DNA of 64,000 nt. Source: Panacibacter ginsenosidivorans. Its GTDB lineage: Bacteria; Bacteroidota; Bacteroidia; Chitinophagales; Chitinophagaceae. A program made the translations under genes and the position numbers. Under the pieces are notes generated by a model, which saw nothing but the letters and a program-made list of their open reading frames with translations, was not told the DNA's origin and made no database searches. The stretch is from contig NZ_CP042435.1 in NCBI RefSeq assembly GCF_007971225.1, forward strand, positions 248,001-312,000, in the 5' to 3' direction. This document shows positions 1-9,517 of this stretch, piece after piece. Position 1 is the first letter of the stretch, and every line of letters starts with the position of its first letter.

Positions 1-1160
1 ATCTTTGATCAATTGAACCCCTTCAGCATTGTTTTGTAATAAGCCCCCAAAATTTCCAAGATTTACAGCAGTTGGGGCATTAAGTAAACTGTTACCAAAA
101 TCTAGTCTTACCAACTGCCCCGGATAGTTATTTACAACAAAACCATAATAATTTCCATTCACTTCAGCAAAATCCATAAATACAGGAAGGTTTAATTGAT
201 TTCCTATATTTCCAAGATTTATTCCATCAGGAATTTGATTTATTGCAGTTTCACAAAAATTCCAGTAAAAATTTGTACCGCCAGTTGTTGTATTCTGTAT
301 TGTTACAGGGGTATTAATACACACTGTATCTGGTGCAACAAAACCGGCAATAACAATCGGATCTGGAATAAGCGTAATGCCACAAGAGTCAGCAATAAAA
401 TTCTGACAAGTTGGATTGCTATCTTTTATGCTTGCAGAATTAAGTAAGCCACCATTCCAGGTATTATTTCCCTGCTCATTCTTAAGATCATCAAAAGTGT
501 AATATGCTTTTAGCCCGGTTTGGGCTGATGGATTCGGTAAAGATTTGTCCATATAAGTCTTTAATTGATCTTGCGTGCGTGCAACATTCCAAATCCGCAC
601 CTCATCAATTAAGCCTAAAAATTCTGATGGCCATGGGTTGGATGTACAGGCTGTAGTACCAAAAGTAGTAGCGTAACTGTTTGTGATCATATTTCCGCTA
701 CAAGCAATTTCACTTAACAAATAACCATTGCGGTAATATTTTAAAGAACTACCATCATAAACCATTGCTAAATGATAGGTCTTATTCAATTCAATACTAC
801 AAACATCGGGTGTTGCAAAAAATCCATTTGTGGTTGTAATTTCTGCACGGTTTGCTCTTAGTAAATAATTTACGTCGGTGGGATCACAATGTTTAGAAAC
901 GATATCCCCCCATAAAAACTGTTATTATATGCCTGAGTTTGGCTTATTCTTGCCTCAACTGTTACTTTGTTTCCTGTAATATCAAGATCACCAATAGTTA
1001 TTCCTGATTTTGCCGCGAGCACATTCAACCATGTATTCGCGCAATTCTGCCCGTTCACAGTGCCTGCAATAAGTAAAAGGATAGATAGTACAAAAACAAA
1101 TCGGGTGAGTATAAAAAAAATAGGCAGTTTACGGGTTGCTCTCAACATGTTCTTATTCAT
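1..1160 (-). pseudogene. secreted LamG-domain protein, 5' part, frameshifted, runs off the window
   Basis: Starts at 1160 with a basic N-terminus and one hydrophobic segment (about residues 12-36) ending VNG-QNC, a Sec signal peptide. The first frame ends after 96 codons at 870. A second minus-strand frame is open from about 906 to position 1 and continues the domain: it reads GGDIVSKHCDPTDVNYLLR, then YHLAMVYDGSSLKYYRNG and DEVRIWNVARTQDQL, which are typical of LamG/concanavalin-like jellyroll domains. A Cys-containing linker and a YWNF PKD-like segment follow, then repeats such as NYYGFVVNNYPGQLVRLDFG that look beta-propeller-like. The frames join at a C6 tract (906-911); a seventh C would restore one reading frame. 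This is either a real frameshift or a homopolymer sequencing error. The likely role is a cell-surface adhesin or carbohydrate-binding protein; the substrate is unknown. Confidence 0.75.
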
Positions 1161-1314
1161 GTTGGGTAATTATATCAGCGAATATCCTGATTTTCCTGAA
1201 AAAATCATTTTTTTATAGTGAATTTAATAACTCTTAAAGAATCCTTTCGGCATGGGAAAAACAGATAAGTGTTCATAATATAACAATAATTATTTTTTTG
1301 TTGCCACATGCTTT

Positions 1315-1337
1315 GTTGCACAAGTGTGCGACGCAAC
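1315..1337. repeat. intergenic hairpin element, right arm only (e1)
   Basis: Right arm of the array-wide hairpin family (ACAAGTGTGCGACGCAAC) with no left arm. It is followed by the usual conserved flank ending CCTGGTTCAAAAAAAT. It sits directly downstream of the relic permease, where an intact element would normally begin. Confidence 0.7.
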
Positions 1338-1367
1338 ATAAGCATTATTTGTATCCTATCGCCTGGT

Positions 1368-1499
1368 TCAAAAAAATCCTTTCCATATAAAATTGCAGTG
1401 ACAACCGGTGAGATACCCTTGGCATAAACCGAAATAAAAATCTTTTGTAACTCTAGTAAAAATATTGCGCCATGCAATTTTGAAATAATTTTTAAACAT
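1368..1499 (-). pseudogene. relic of a twentieth FtsX-type permease
   Basis: A 43-codon reading frame starts MFKNYFKIAWRNI, which matches the start of the intact permeases almost exactly, then runs into unrelated sequence and stops at 1368. The flanks are those of an intact array member: a full hairpin element (1561-1630) upstream and the right arm of another (1315-1337) downstream. The simplest reading is an internal deletion that removed nearly all of a permease gene and kept its first 13 codons plus its 3' flank. Not expected to be functional. Confidence 0.75.
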
Positions 1500-1560
1500 G
1501 CTTGTAGGTTATAAGTAATATTTTTTATGTACTTAGCTTAATGTTCTCTACTCATTTATC

Positions 1561-1630
1561 GTTGTGTCACTCTCTTGTACAGTCAAACCTTTATTGAGCA
1601 ATGAACAAAGCCTAAAAGAGTGCGACGCAA
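1561..1630. repeat. intergenic hairpin element (e2)
   Basis: Left arm begins GTTGTGTCACTCTCTTGTAC; right arm ends AGAGTGCGACGCAA. Lies between P1 and the relic permease. The loop-side arms are degraded compared with other copies. Confidence 0.8.
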
Positions 1631-1686
1631 GAGAAGCATCTTGCTTATTCTACAGGTTGGCTCAAAAAAATTTTCTTTATTCACTA

Positions 1687-4128
1687 TCATTCTGTTCTCA
1701 AACTCTTTACAGGATTGGCTATTGCAGCTTTGATCGCCTGGAAACTTACCGTTGCTAAAGCAATAAAAGTAGCAAGCAATGCAGCAGCAATAAATACCCA
1801 CCATTCAATATCTACACGATAAGCAAAATCCTGCAGCCACTTATTCATAGCAAACCATGCAACAGGACAAGCAATAACAGCAGCGATAATTATGAGTTTC
1901 AAAAAATCTTTTGTGAGCATGAAAACTATTGCACGAACACTTGAACCTAATACTTTGCGAATGCCAATTTCCCTGATGCGCTGCTCTGCTGCATAGGTTG
2001 CTAAACCAAACAAACCCAAACAGGCAATGAGAATAGCAAGTATTGCCATACCTATAAAAATCGTTTGCCTTACTTTATCTTCTGTATAAAACATGTCCCA
2101 TTGTTTATCGAGAAAATGATATTCGAATAAATGGTTCTGGTCAATACTGTGCAATACTACGTCCATTTGTTTCAGAGTCGCACTTATATCTCCTGTTTTT
2201 ACTCTTGCAGTAAAATAATCAATGTTATGAATGGGATTATTTTGGTAAGCAAGTATCATTGGCGACAGCGACTGGTGCAAAGATTGAAAATTGAAATCTT
2301 TTACAATACCAATTACGCTTGCATAAAACGGTTTATCAAGAGATGAAAAATCTCCACCATAATTCACGGAGGGGATTTCAATAACCTGTCCTGCAGCTTC
2401 TGTAATACCAAGTTGCTTTGCTGCTGTTTCATTTATTAATACAGATGATGAGTCTGAAGCATCACCTGCTTTGAAATTTCTTCCTTTCACTAACGCTACT
2501 TCATATGTTTTTAAAAACTGTTCATCAACACCAATAAAAAATGCGTCATTATTTTTTGTTGAGCCTTCACCTTGCTTTTTTACTTCTACTTTTGGCAGGT
2601 TTTTCCATTCGCCTGGAACTCGTGAACTTACAGATACATCCTGTACCTGCGGCAATTTTGCAAACTCATTTTTTATTATTTCTGCGGAACGGCGCACCTT
2701 GCCACTATTGATATCTACCACTACCAACTGATCTTTTTTAAAGCCCATGTCTTTAGTGTTTACATACTGCATTTGCATGTAAGCGACAATTGTAGCAACG
2801 ATCATGACAATAGAAAGTGTAAATTGAAAAACAACAAGAGAACGTCGAAGTGAAATATTTCCCTTGCCAATATTTATCTTGCTCTTGAGCAATAGCAAGG
2901 GTTTTAAGCGTGCCTGGAAAATTGCCGGATAGATGCCGGAAATTAAACTTACAAATACAATAATAAAAACCATTCCCAACCAAATACGATAATCAGTTTC
3001 TACTCCCAGCGCAAGTTGTTTTTGCGTAAAATCATTGAAAGCCGGCAATAATATTTTTGCAGATATTAAAGCAAGTAACATGGCGATGGTGGTTAATAAA
3101 AATGCTTCAGCAAGAAATTGTGCTGCCAGATTTTTTTGGGATGCTCCTGCAACTTTACGCACAGCAATTTCTTTAGCCCTGTTAGCAAAACGAGCTGTTG
3201 TTAAATTCATGTAATTGATGCATGCAATAAACAAGACAAACAAAGCAACCACTAAAAAAATATAGACATAAGTAATGTTACCGGTGTTACCGGGATTGCC
3301 TTCAATACCTGCCGAGTAAAAATGAACATCCTTCAATGGCTGAAGTATAAAATTCTGTTTTGCTTTTGTTTGTTCCCCACTATTTTTTACAACAAGGTTA
3401 TTGATCTTTGTTTGAAGGTCATGTGCATTTGCTTTATCATTCAGCAACAAGTAAGTACTGAATGCATCAGAGTTCCAATCTGATTTAATAAACTTTTTGA
3501 ACTCATCATTCTCAATACTTGACTCTGAAAAAAGAATATTGAATGAAATGCTGGAATTGGCAGGGAAATTTTGCAAAACACCTGTTATTCTATAAGGCAC
3601 CGTGTCTCTATCCGCCTTAATTGCTTTGCCCAGCACATTAACTGAATTGAATAACTTTTTTGCTTCATCTTCTGTAAGTATAACAGAATGCGGAGCAGTT
3701 AAGGCTGTAGTGCGATCACCTTGTAACAATTTAAAATCAAAGGTTGTTAAGAAAGCCTCATTACCTATAGTGAAATCTTCATAAAAAACATTATTATTTT
3801 CTATAGTAGAAACGTTAGCCCGCCCAAAAGTTGTAATACGTACAGCATCTTTTATTTCCGGGAAATCTTTCTTTGATGATTCTGAAACCTGGTAACCTGC
3901 ACCTGCAATCTTTGTTTCTTTTCCTTCCGCAGATGTTTTATCATTTACAACACGATAAATATTATTTGCATTTGCATGAAAGCTGTCGAATGTAAGTTCA
4001 TCAAAAATATAAAGCGCTATCAGCAGGAAACTTGTTAGCCCAACTGCAAGACCAATAATATTAATGAAAGAAAATACTTTTTGTTTCATTAAGTTTCGCC
4101 AGGCGATTTTGAAATAATTTCTTATCAT
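1687..4128 (-). CDS. ABC transporter permease P1 (MacB_PCD/FtsX duplicated architecture)
   Basis: Inner-membrane permease of 813 residues. The start is placed at 4128 (MIRNYFKIAWRN), because the 18 upstream codons have no counterpart in the paralogs. Order: TM1 (~18-41), a large periplasmic MacB_PCD-like domain, three TM helices, TM5, a second periplasmic domain, and three C-terminal TM helices ending SLRTE. The helix following TM2 reads RAKEIAVRKVAGASQ where most paralogs have EVGIRKV. The second copy is REIGIRKVLGSSV. In the MacB/LolCE family such segments face the cytosolic ATPase, so P1 may couple slightly differently (inference). It is the last intact gene of the P9-P1 unit. No ATPase domain is present. 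The substrate is unknown. Confidence 0.93.
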   Translation of the reverse strand: MIRNYFKIAWRNLMKQKVFSFINIIGLAVGLTSFLLIALYIFDELTFDSFHANANNIYRVVNDKTSAEGKETKIAGAGYQVSESSKKDFPEIKDAVRITTFGRANVSTIENNNVFYEDFTIGNEAFLTTFDFKLLQGDRTTALTAPHSVILTEDEAKKLFNSVNVLGKAIKADRDTVPYRITGVLQNFPANSSISFNILFSESSIENDEFKKFIKSDWNSDAFSTYLLLNDKANAHDLQTKINNLVVKNSGEQTKAKQNFILQPLKDVHFYSAGIEGNPGNTGNITYVYIFLVVALFVLFIACINYMNLTTARFANRAKEIAVRKVAGASQKNLAAQFLAEAFLLTTIAMLLALISAKILLPAFNDFTQKQLALGVETDYRIWLGMVFIIVFVSLISGIYPAIFQARLKPLLLLKSKINIGKGNISLRRSLVVFQFTLSIVMIVATIVAYMQMQYVNTKDMGFKKDQLVVVDINSGKVRRSAEIIKNEFAKLPQVQDVSVSSRVPGEWKNLPKVEVKKQGEGSTKNNDAFFIGVDEQFLKTYEVALVKGRNFKAGDASDSSSVLINETAAKQLGITEAAGQVIEIPSVNYGGDFSSLDKPFYASVIGIVKDFNFQSLHQSLSPMILAYQNNPIHNIDYFTARVKTGDISATLKQMDVVLHSIDQNHLFEYHFLDKQWDMFYTEDKVRQTIFIGMAILAILIACLGLFGLATYAAEQRIREIGIRKVLGSSVRAIVFMLTKDFLKLIIIAAVIACPVAWFAMNKWLQDFAYRVDIEWWVFIAAALLATFIALATVSFQAIKAAIANPVKSLRTE

Positions 4129-4172
4129 GTTATAATTTTTATGGCTAGCATTTTGTTCTTTGGTGATCCTTT

Positions 4173-4236
4173 GTTGTGTCACTCACTTCATCGTTCAGAT
4201 CAATACTGAACAAGGTGTACAAGTGTGCGACGCAAC
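4173..4236. repeat. intergenic hairpin element (e3)
   Basis: Full copy between P2 and P1. The left arm reads GTTGTGTCACTCACTTCATC, so its inner part no longer pairs with the right arm (GTGTACAAGTGTGCGACGCAAC region); TTCA and TGAA close the inner stem. Confidence 0.85.
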
Positions 4237-4285
4237 GAAAGCTTCATTTCTATGCAATGGCCTGGTTCAAAAAAATCTGTTTTCA

Positions 4286-6700
4286 TTATTCTGTTCTCAG
4301 ACTTTTTACCGGGTTGGATAATGCAGCTTTGATTGCCTGGAAACTTACTGTGAGCAATGCAATAAGCAGCGCAGCAATACCTGCAACAGCGAACACCCAC
4401 CAACTAATATTTATTCTATAAGCAAAACTTTGCAACCATTTATTCATTGCCCACCATGCTGCAGGAAATGCAATCAGAGAAGCGATCAACACAAGTTTTA
4501 AAAATTCTTTTGAAAGCATTTGTGTTACCTGTGTTACGCTGGCACCCAATACTTTTCTTATACCAATTTCTTTTGTGCGTTGCTCAGCAGTGTAAGTTGC
4601 TAAACCAAATAAACCAAGACATGCAACGAATATGGTAAGTATAGAAAAGATGTTGAGAATAGTTCCTGTTTTTTGTTCTGTTGAATAAGTTTTGTTGAAA
4701 AGGTCATCCATGAAACTGTAACTAAATGGTTCTCCTGTGTTATAACTTTCCCATTGTTTTTTCATTGTTGCAAGCAAGCCTGCAACATCAGTTGTTTTGG
4801 TTTTAAATATTAGCCCTCCTTCAGGATACAACGTCATGTATAACGGACTAACAGCTTCATGTAAAGATTTGAAGTTGAAATTCTTTACTACACCAATTAC
4901 TTTATACGGAATATTATGCCCTCTATCACTATTCTGTCTTATAATTGTTTTGTTGAGCGCTGTTGTGTTGTTCCACCCAAAAGCCTTTGCTGCAGTTTCA
5001 TTAAGAATAATCCCGAAAGAGTCTGTTGGAAATTCTTTTGAAAAATTTCTTCCGCTAACCATTGTCATACCCATTGTTGGAATGTATTGCTCATCCACAT
5101 GAAAATCTACTCCGTTTACAACAAGGTTATCATTGCCTTGAGGGTAAGCCAATGCATTATTGTAATTTGTTGGTCCGGCGGGCTTGTACCATGAAGTAGT
5201 TGCGTTTACAATTCGCGGATCCTGCAACATTTGTTGTTTAAAAACTTTTTCATTATTACCTAATACATAAGAGTTAGGGATTGTAATGATCTGTTCTTTA
5301 TTAAAGCCAAGGTCTTTGTTTTGTATAAATTTCATTTGCTGGTATACAACGATAGTCCCGATGATCAATGCAACAGAAATAAAAAATTGAAACACTACCA
5401 AACTGCTTCTTAAACCAAGGCTTTTATGTGTTGTAGTGAGCTTACCTTTTAATACAGCTATAGGTATAAAAGAAGATAAATAAAATGCAGGATAAATGCC
5501 GGCGATGATACCGACGATCAAACCCAATCCTGCAAAAGCAAGAATTGGTTTAACATCGAAAGTTAACTGCTTGCCTGAAATATTATTGAATGCTGGCAAC
5601 GTCAGTTCTACAATTGCAAATGCAATAAGTAATGCAAAGAATGTAATGAGTATTGACTCTGATAAAAATTGTTTTATTAGTTGAAATCTTCCTGAGCCTG
5701 CAACTTTTCTTATACCAACCTCTTTTGCTCTTTTAGAAGCGCCTGCTGTTGAAAGATTGATGAAGTTGATGCATGCAACAAGCAACATGAATATTGCAAC
5801 GCCTGCAAAAATGTACACGTACATTTCATTGCCGCCGGGCTCAAATTCTGTTGTTGTGTTTGAATTAAGATGAATATCAGTTAATGGTTGTAATGTAAAA
5901 CCCAAAGAATTTCCTTTCTCTCTGAATTGTGCAAGACTTAAACCCATCTGCTGCTGTATTTGCGGACCCATATATTTTGCCACCATATCAGGTAAGCGGG
6001 TTTCCATTTTTACAAGGTCAGTATGTGGCTTTAATAAAAGATAGGTATGATAACCACCAAACAACCACGAATCAGATTTTGCTTCTGCCCAACCTGTCAT
6101 TGATCCAAACATATTAAATTGAAAATGTGAATTTGCAGGAACGTCCTTGATAACACCTGTTACAGTATAAGGCTGATTATTAAAAGCCGTAAGTGCTATT
6201 GTTTTACCAATTGCAGTTTCTTCACCAAAATATTTTTTTGCAGTTGATTGTGTAATCACAACAGTGTTTGCCTGCAACAATGCGGATTTTGGATCGCCTT
6301 CCACCATTGGCAAAGTGAAGATGCTGAAAAAGTTTGGATCTGCTAATGCAAACTTGTCGTCCTTAAATTCTTTGTCTTTATATAAAATTTTTGAGCTGCC
6401 AAGAGAAAGTAATCTTGTTGCATCCTGCACTTCAGGAAAATCTTTTTTCATAGTTTGTGCAACAGGCGGCATTGAAACACTCTCATTTATTTTGCCGCCA
6501 TTAATGTCTGCCTGGAAAACAACTCTTGCAATATTGTCTGCATTCTCATTAAACCGATCGTAACTCAATTCATCCTGCACATACAGCATAATGATAAAGC
6601 ACAATGCCATACCAATAGATAAACCTAAAATGTTGATGGCAGAAAACAGTTTATTCTTACGAATGTTTCTCCATGCTGTTTTAAAATAATTCCTAAACAT
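4286..6700 (-). CDS. ABC transporter permease P2
   Basis: 804 residues, start MFRNYFKTAWRN. Predicted helices at about 18-41, 293-314, 345-370, 385-408, 432-455, 680-700, 735-755 and 765-790, giving eight TM segments with two periplasmic domains (about 42-290 and 456-680). The coupling-type motifs are RAKEVGIRKVAGSGR and RTKEIGIRKVLGASV. The first periplasmic domain begins DELSYDRFNENADNIARV, which places P2 with P11, P13, P14 and P16. The 230-bp gap to P3 contains a hairpin element and a 60-bp leader nearly identical to that of P4. Confidence 0.93.
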   Translation of the reverse strand: MFRNYFKTAWRNIRKNKLFSAINILGLSIGMALCFIIMLYVQDELSYDRFNENADNIARVVFQADINGGKINESVSMPPVAQTMKKDFPEVQDATRLLSLGSSKILYKDKEFKDDKFALADPNFFSIFTLPMVEGDPKSALLQANTVVITQSTAKKYFGEETAIGKTIALTAFNNQPYTVTGVIKDVPANSHFQFNMFGSMTGWAEAKSDSWLFGGYHTYLLLKPHTDLVKMETRLPDMVAKYMGPQIQQQMGLSLAQFREKGNSLGFTLQPLTDIHLNSNTTTEFEPGGNEMYVYIFAGVAIFMLLVACINFINLSTAGASKRAKEVGIRKVAGSGRFQLIKQFLSESILITFFALLIAFAIVELTLPAFNNISGKQLTFDVKPILAFAGLGLIVGIIAGIYPAFYLSSFIPIAVLKGKLTTTHKSLGLRSSLVVFQFFISVALIIGTIVVYQQMKFIQNKDLGFNKEQIITIPNSYVLGNNEKVFKQQMLQDPRIVNATTSWYKPAGPTNYNNALAYPQGNDNLVVNGVDFHVDEQYIPTMGMTMVSGRNFSKEFPTDSFGIILNETAAKAFGWNNTTALNKTIIRQNSDRGHNIPYKVIGVVKNFNFKSLHEAVSPLYMTLYPEGGLIFKTKTTDVAGLLATMKKQWESYNTGEPFSYSFMDDLFNKTYSTEQKTGTILNIFSILTIFVACLGLFGLATYTAEQRTKEIGIRKVLGASVTQVTQMLSKEFLKLVLIASLIAFPAAWWAMNKWLQSFAYRINISWWVFAVAGIAALLIALLTVSFQAIKAALSNPVKSLRTE

Positions 6701-6765
6701 GATTAGAATAATTTTATCATTATAAATATTGTTCTGCGGTTAAGGCTGGGATCAATATTTTTTTA
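6701..6765 (-). repeat. leader repeat shared by P2, P4 and partly P10
   Basis: The ~60 bp upstream of the P2 start (TGTTCTGCGGTTAAGGCTGG core) is nearly the same as 11897-11956 before P4, with a diverged copy at about 28389-28445 before P10. It is probably carried by segmental duplication or gene conversion; a regulatory role is not shown. Confidence 0.6.
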
Positions 6766-6794
6766 CTTGGCTTTTTGTTCTTTATTCATCGCCT

Positions 6795-6865
6795 GTTGTG
6801 TCACTCACTTGTATGTTCTGAACTTTGTTGAGCAGTGAACAAAGCGTACAAGAGTGCGACGCAAC
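6795..6865. repeat. intergenic hairpin element (e4)
   Basis: Full copy between P3 and P2. Arms GTTGTGTCACTCACTTGTAT and CGTACAAGAGTGCGACGCAAC region, with loop TTCTGAACTTTGTTGAGCAG. Confidence 0.85.
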
Positions 6866-6930
6866 GATGTTTAATTCTTGTTCAATTGTTTGGTTCATAA
6901 AAATCATTTACACATTTTCACATCTGTACA

Positions 6931-9318
6931 TCATTCCGTTCTTAAACTCCTGACAGGATTTGATAACGCTGCTTTTATCGCCTGGAAACTTACTGTTAGT
7001 AATGCGATAATAATTGCCAGCAAACCCGCAACTATAAATATCCCAACACTAATATTTATTTTGTAAGTATAATTATCCAACCATTTGTTCATAGCATACC
7101 ATGCAACAGGACTTGCAATTACAAAAGAGATAACAACGAGCTTTAAAAAATCAAGTGACAATAATTTTGCAATGCCTGTGACAGATGCACCTAATACTTT
7201 TCTGACACCAATTTCTTTGGTGCGGGTTTCTGCTACGTAAGCCGACAAACCAAACAAGCCCAAACATGAAATGAAAATTGCAAGGCTTGCGAACAAGCCA
7301 GCCATTGTTTTGGTACGCTGTTCGCTATCAAATTGCGTGGCATATTCTTCATCAACAAATTTGTAAGCGAATGGATATACAGGATTATTTTTTTTAAATA
7401 TCTGTTCTGTTTTTGCAAGGGCGTCTGCTGTTGATAAGCCAGGACTGAGTTTGATATGCATTCCTGTAAACCATGCGCCGGGTCCTTGTATAACTGTCGG
7501 GGGCACTTTTTCGTAGGGTGAACCTATAATATAATCTTTTACTACGCCCACTACTCTTAGTGGGGTATTGCTATAAGTTCTAAAAATTGTTTGCCCAACC
7601 GGGTCTTTAAAACCCATAAATTTTACAGCCGTTTCATTCAATACAACTGCGTTGCTATCTGCGGGGTATTTATAAATATCAATATCTCTCCCTGCAATTA
7701 AGTGAAGCCCTGCAGTTTTTACCCAATCTGCATCTTCACTATATAATGTAATGGTTGTATTGGTGTCTGTTGGGTTCTCATTAATCCAACGCAAGCCCCA
7801 TGTATGTGCGCCTCCATTTGTGACACCAATTAAGTTTTTTGTTACCGAAGATGCAATTCGTGAATTGATAAGTTCTTGTTTTATGATTGGATAATTCTTA
7901 TCAATATCGCCGACAAAATCCACATGAATTAAATTGTTATTTGAATAGCCTTTGTCTCGATCCTGTGCGTATTGTATTTGATTGCGCACAACTATTGTTG
8001 CAACAATTAAGATTATAGTAAAGGTAAATTGCAACACCACTAATACTTTTCTTGGTGATATTGCGGAATTTGTTTTTTTGAATTGCTTTTTAAAAATGCT
8101 CGCGGGTTTAAATGAAGAAAGATAAAATGCCGGGTAACTACCTGCGAGAAGACTGGTAATAATAATAAATGCAAATGCACAAAGCCAGAAATAAATATTT
8201 GTATAAGGAATAGGAAGCTGTGTATCAACAAGTGCATCAAAGGCAGGTAATACCAGTTGAACAATGAACAAAGCAATAACGCCTGCAATGCTGGCTGTAA
8301 AAAAAGCTTCTGTAATAAACTGGCCAATCAGCAAACTTTTTCTTGCTCCTACCACTTTACGAATGCCTACTTCTTTTGCACGCTTTTCACTTCTTGCCGT
8401 GCTTAAGTTCATGAAGTTAATACATGCAATCAATAATATAAAGAAAGCAATAACAGCAAATACACGAACAGTATCTATGCGGCCGCCTACAGATTTACCG
8501 TCTTGAAATTCAGAATACAAATGCCACTTGTCTAAAGGGAAAAGAAAATGTGTCCATACGTCATTTCGTCCGGTGTAGTTCTTTGTTATGTTTTTTATTT
8601 TTTCATTTAAAGCAGCAACATTTGTATTTGGCTTTAGAAGAACATAAGTGGATGTATTGTTGCTAAGCCATCTTTCCGTTTCATTTGTATAGCCATCATT
8701 TTGCGTATCACGAAAAGACCACGGTAGCAGGTAGTCAAACTGAAAGCGTGTATTTATTGGTGGATTTTTTAAAACTCCAGTTACCGTGAAGTTATCTGCG
8801 TTCTCCGTTTTAATAATTTTTCCAATAGCATCTTCATTACCAAATAATCTTTTTGCAAGATCTTGTGTAATGACAATACCATTTCGATTTTTGAGTTGCT
8901 CTGCGATATTTCCTTCAATTAATGGAAAATTAAACATCTTTAAGAAAGAGCTGTCGACAATAAATCCTTGCATTGATAAAAGGCTTTTGTCATTAGTAGA
9001 TAAAAGCCAGTCCCTCAGTTCCCATACACGGGTAAAGGCGTCAATTTCAGGATAGCTTTTTTTTAAAGCCGGACCCAGTGGCTGGGATGTTGCATCTACG
9101 GCTCCCGGATGCCCATCTGTATTACTGGTTAATACATATACTTCATACAGGTTGTCTTTATTTTCATGAAACTTATCAAAGCTTATCTCATTTTGTATCC
9201 ATAATAAGATAAGCATAGCACCAGCCATGCCGATTGCTAAACCTGCAATGTTGATAAAAGAAAAACTTTTCCCTCTTACCAAAGATCGCCACGCAGTTCT
9301 AAAATAGTTCGTAAGCAT
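6931..9318 (-). CDS. ABC transporter permease P3
   Basis: 795 residues, start MLTNYFRTAWRS. It belongs to the short-ectodomain subgroup whose first helix ends in LLWIQNEISFDKF, and most resembles P19: both have KDNLYE/KDRIYE after the first helix and end NPVRSLRTE. The first cytosolic motif is RAKEVGIRKVVGARK and the second RTKEIGVRKVLGASV. The second periplasmic domain carries DSNAVVLNETAVKFMGFKDP, the conserved core of all paralogs. It is an orphan permease without its own ATPase; the substrate is unknown. Confidence 0.93.
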   Translation of the reverse strand: MLTNYFRTAWRSLVRGKSFSFINIAGLAIGMAGAMLILLWIQNEISFDKFHENKDNLYEVYVLTSNTDGHPGAVDATSQPLGPALKKSYPEIDAFTRVWELRDWLLSTNDKSLLSMQGFIVDSSFLKMFNFPLIEGNIAEQLKNRNGIVITQDLAKRLFGNEDAIGKIIKTENADNFTVTGVLKNPPINTRFQFDYLLPWSFRDTQNDGYTNETERWLSNNTSTYVLLKPNTNVAALNEKIKNITKNYTGRNDVWTHFLFPLDKWHLYSEFQDGKSVGGRIDTVRVFAVIAFFILLIACINFMNLSTARSEKRAKEVGIRKVVGARKSLLIGQFITEAFFTASIAGVIALFIVQLVLPAFDALVDTQLPIPYTNIYFWLCAFAFIIITSLLAGSYPAFYLSSFKPASIFKKQFKKTNSAISPRKVLVVLQFTFTIILIVATIVVRNQIQYAQDRDKGYSNNNLIHVDFVGDIDKNYPIIKQELINSRIASSVTKNLIGVTNGGAHTWGLRWINENPTDTNTTITLYSEDADWVKTAGLHLIAGRDIDIYKYPADSNAVVLNETAVKFMGFKDPVGQTIFRTYSNTPLRVVGVVKDYIIGSPYEKVPPTVIQGPGAWFTGMHIKLSPGLSTADALAKTEQIFKKNNPVYPFAYKFVDEEYATQFDSEQRTKTMAGLFASLAIFISCLGLFGLSAYVAETRTKEIGVRKVLGASVTGIAKLLSLDFLKLVVISFVIASPVAWYAMNKWLDNYTYKINISVGIFIVAGLLAIIIALLTVSFQAIKAALSNPVRSLRTE

Positions 9319-9383
9319 AGCTATAAGTTAATAGGTGATAAGTTCTAAGCTTTATGTTTTAAATTTTTGTTCTCTATCCCTTC

Positions 9384-9447
9384 GTTGTGTCACTCACTTG
9401 TACGTTCAGATCATTAATGAACAAAGTGTACAAGTGTGCGACGCAAC
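9384..9447. repeat. intergenic hairpin element (e5)
   Basis: One of the best-preserved copies, between P4 and P3. The arms GTTGTGTCACTCACTTGTACG and GTGTACAAGTGTGCGACGCAAC region pair over about 20 positions with a few mismatches; the inner stem is TTCA/TGAA. Confidence 0.88.
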
Positions 9448-9517
9448 GAAAGTTTCATTTTTATTCTAAAGCCTGGTCAATAATATTTTTCTTCATTTAC
9501 ACATTTGCACATTGGAC

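Noticed and set aside
1205-1477. 90-residue minus-strand reading frame as a gene
   Set aside because: It runs through the hairpin arm and the relic permease in another frame; the in-frame MFKNYFKIAWRN match explains the region better.
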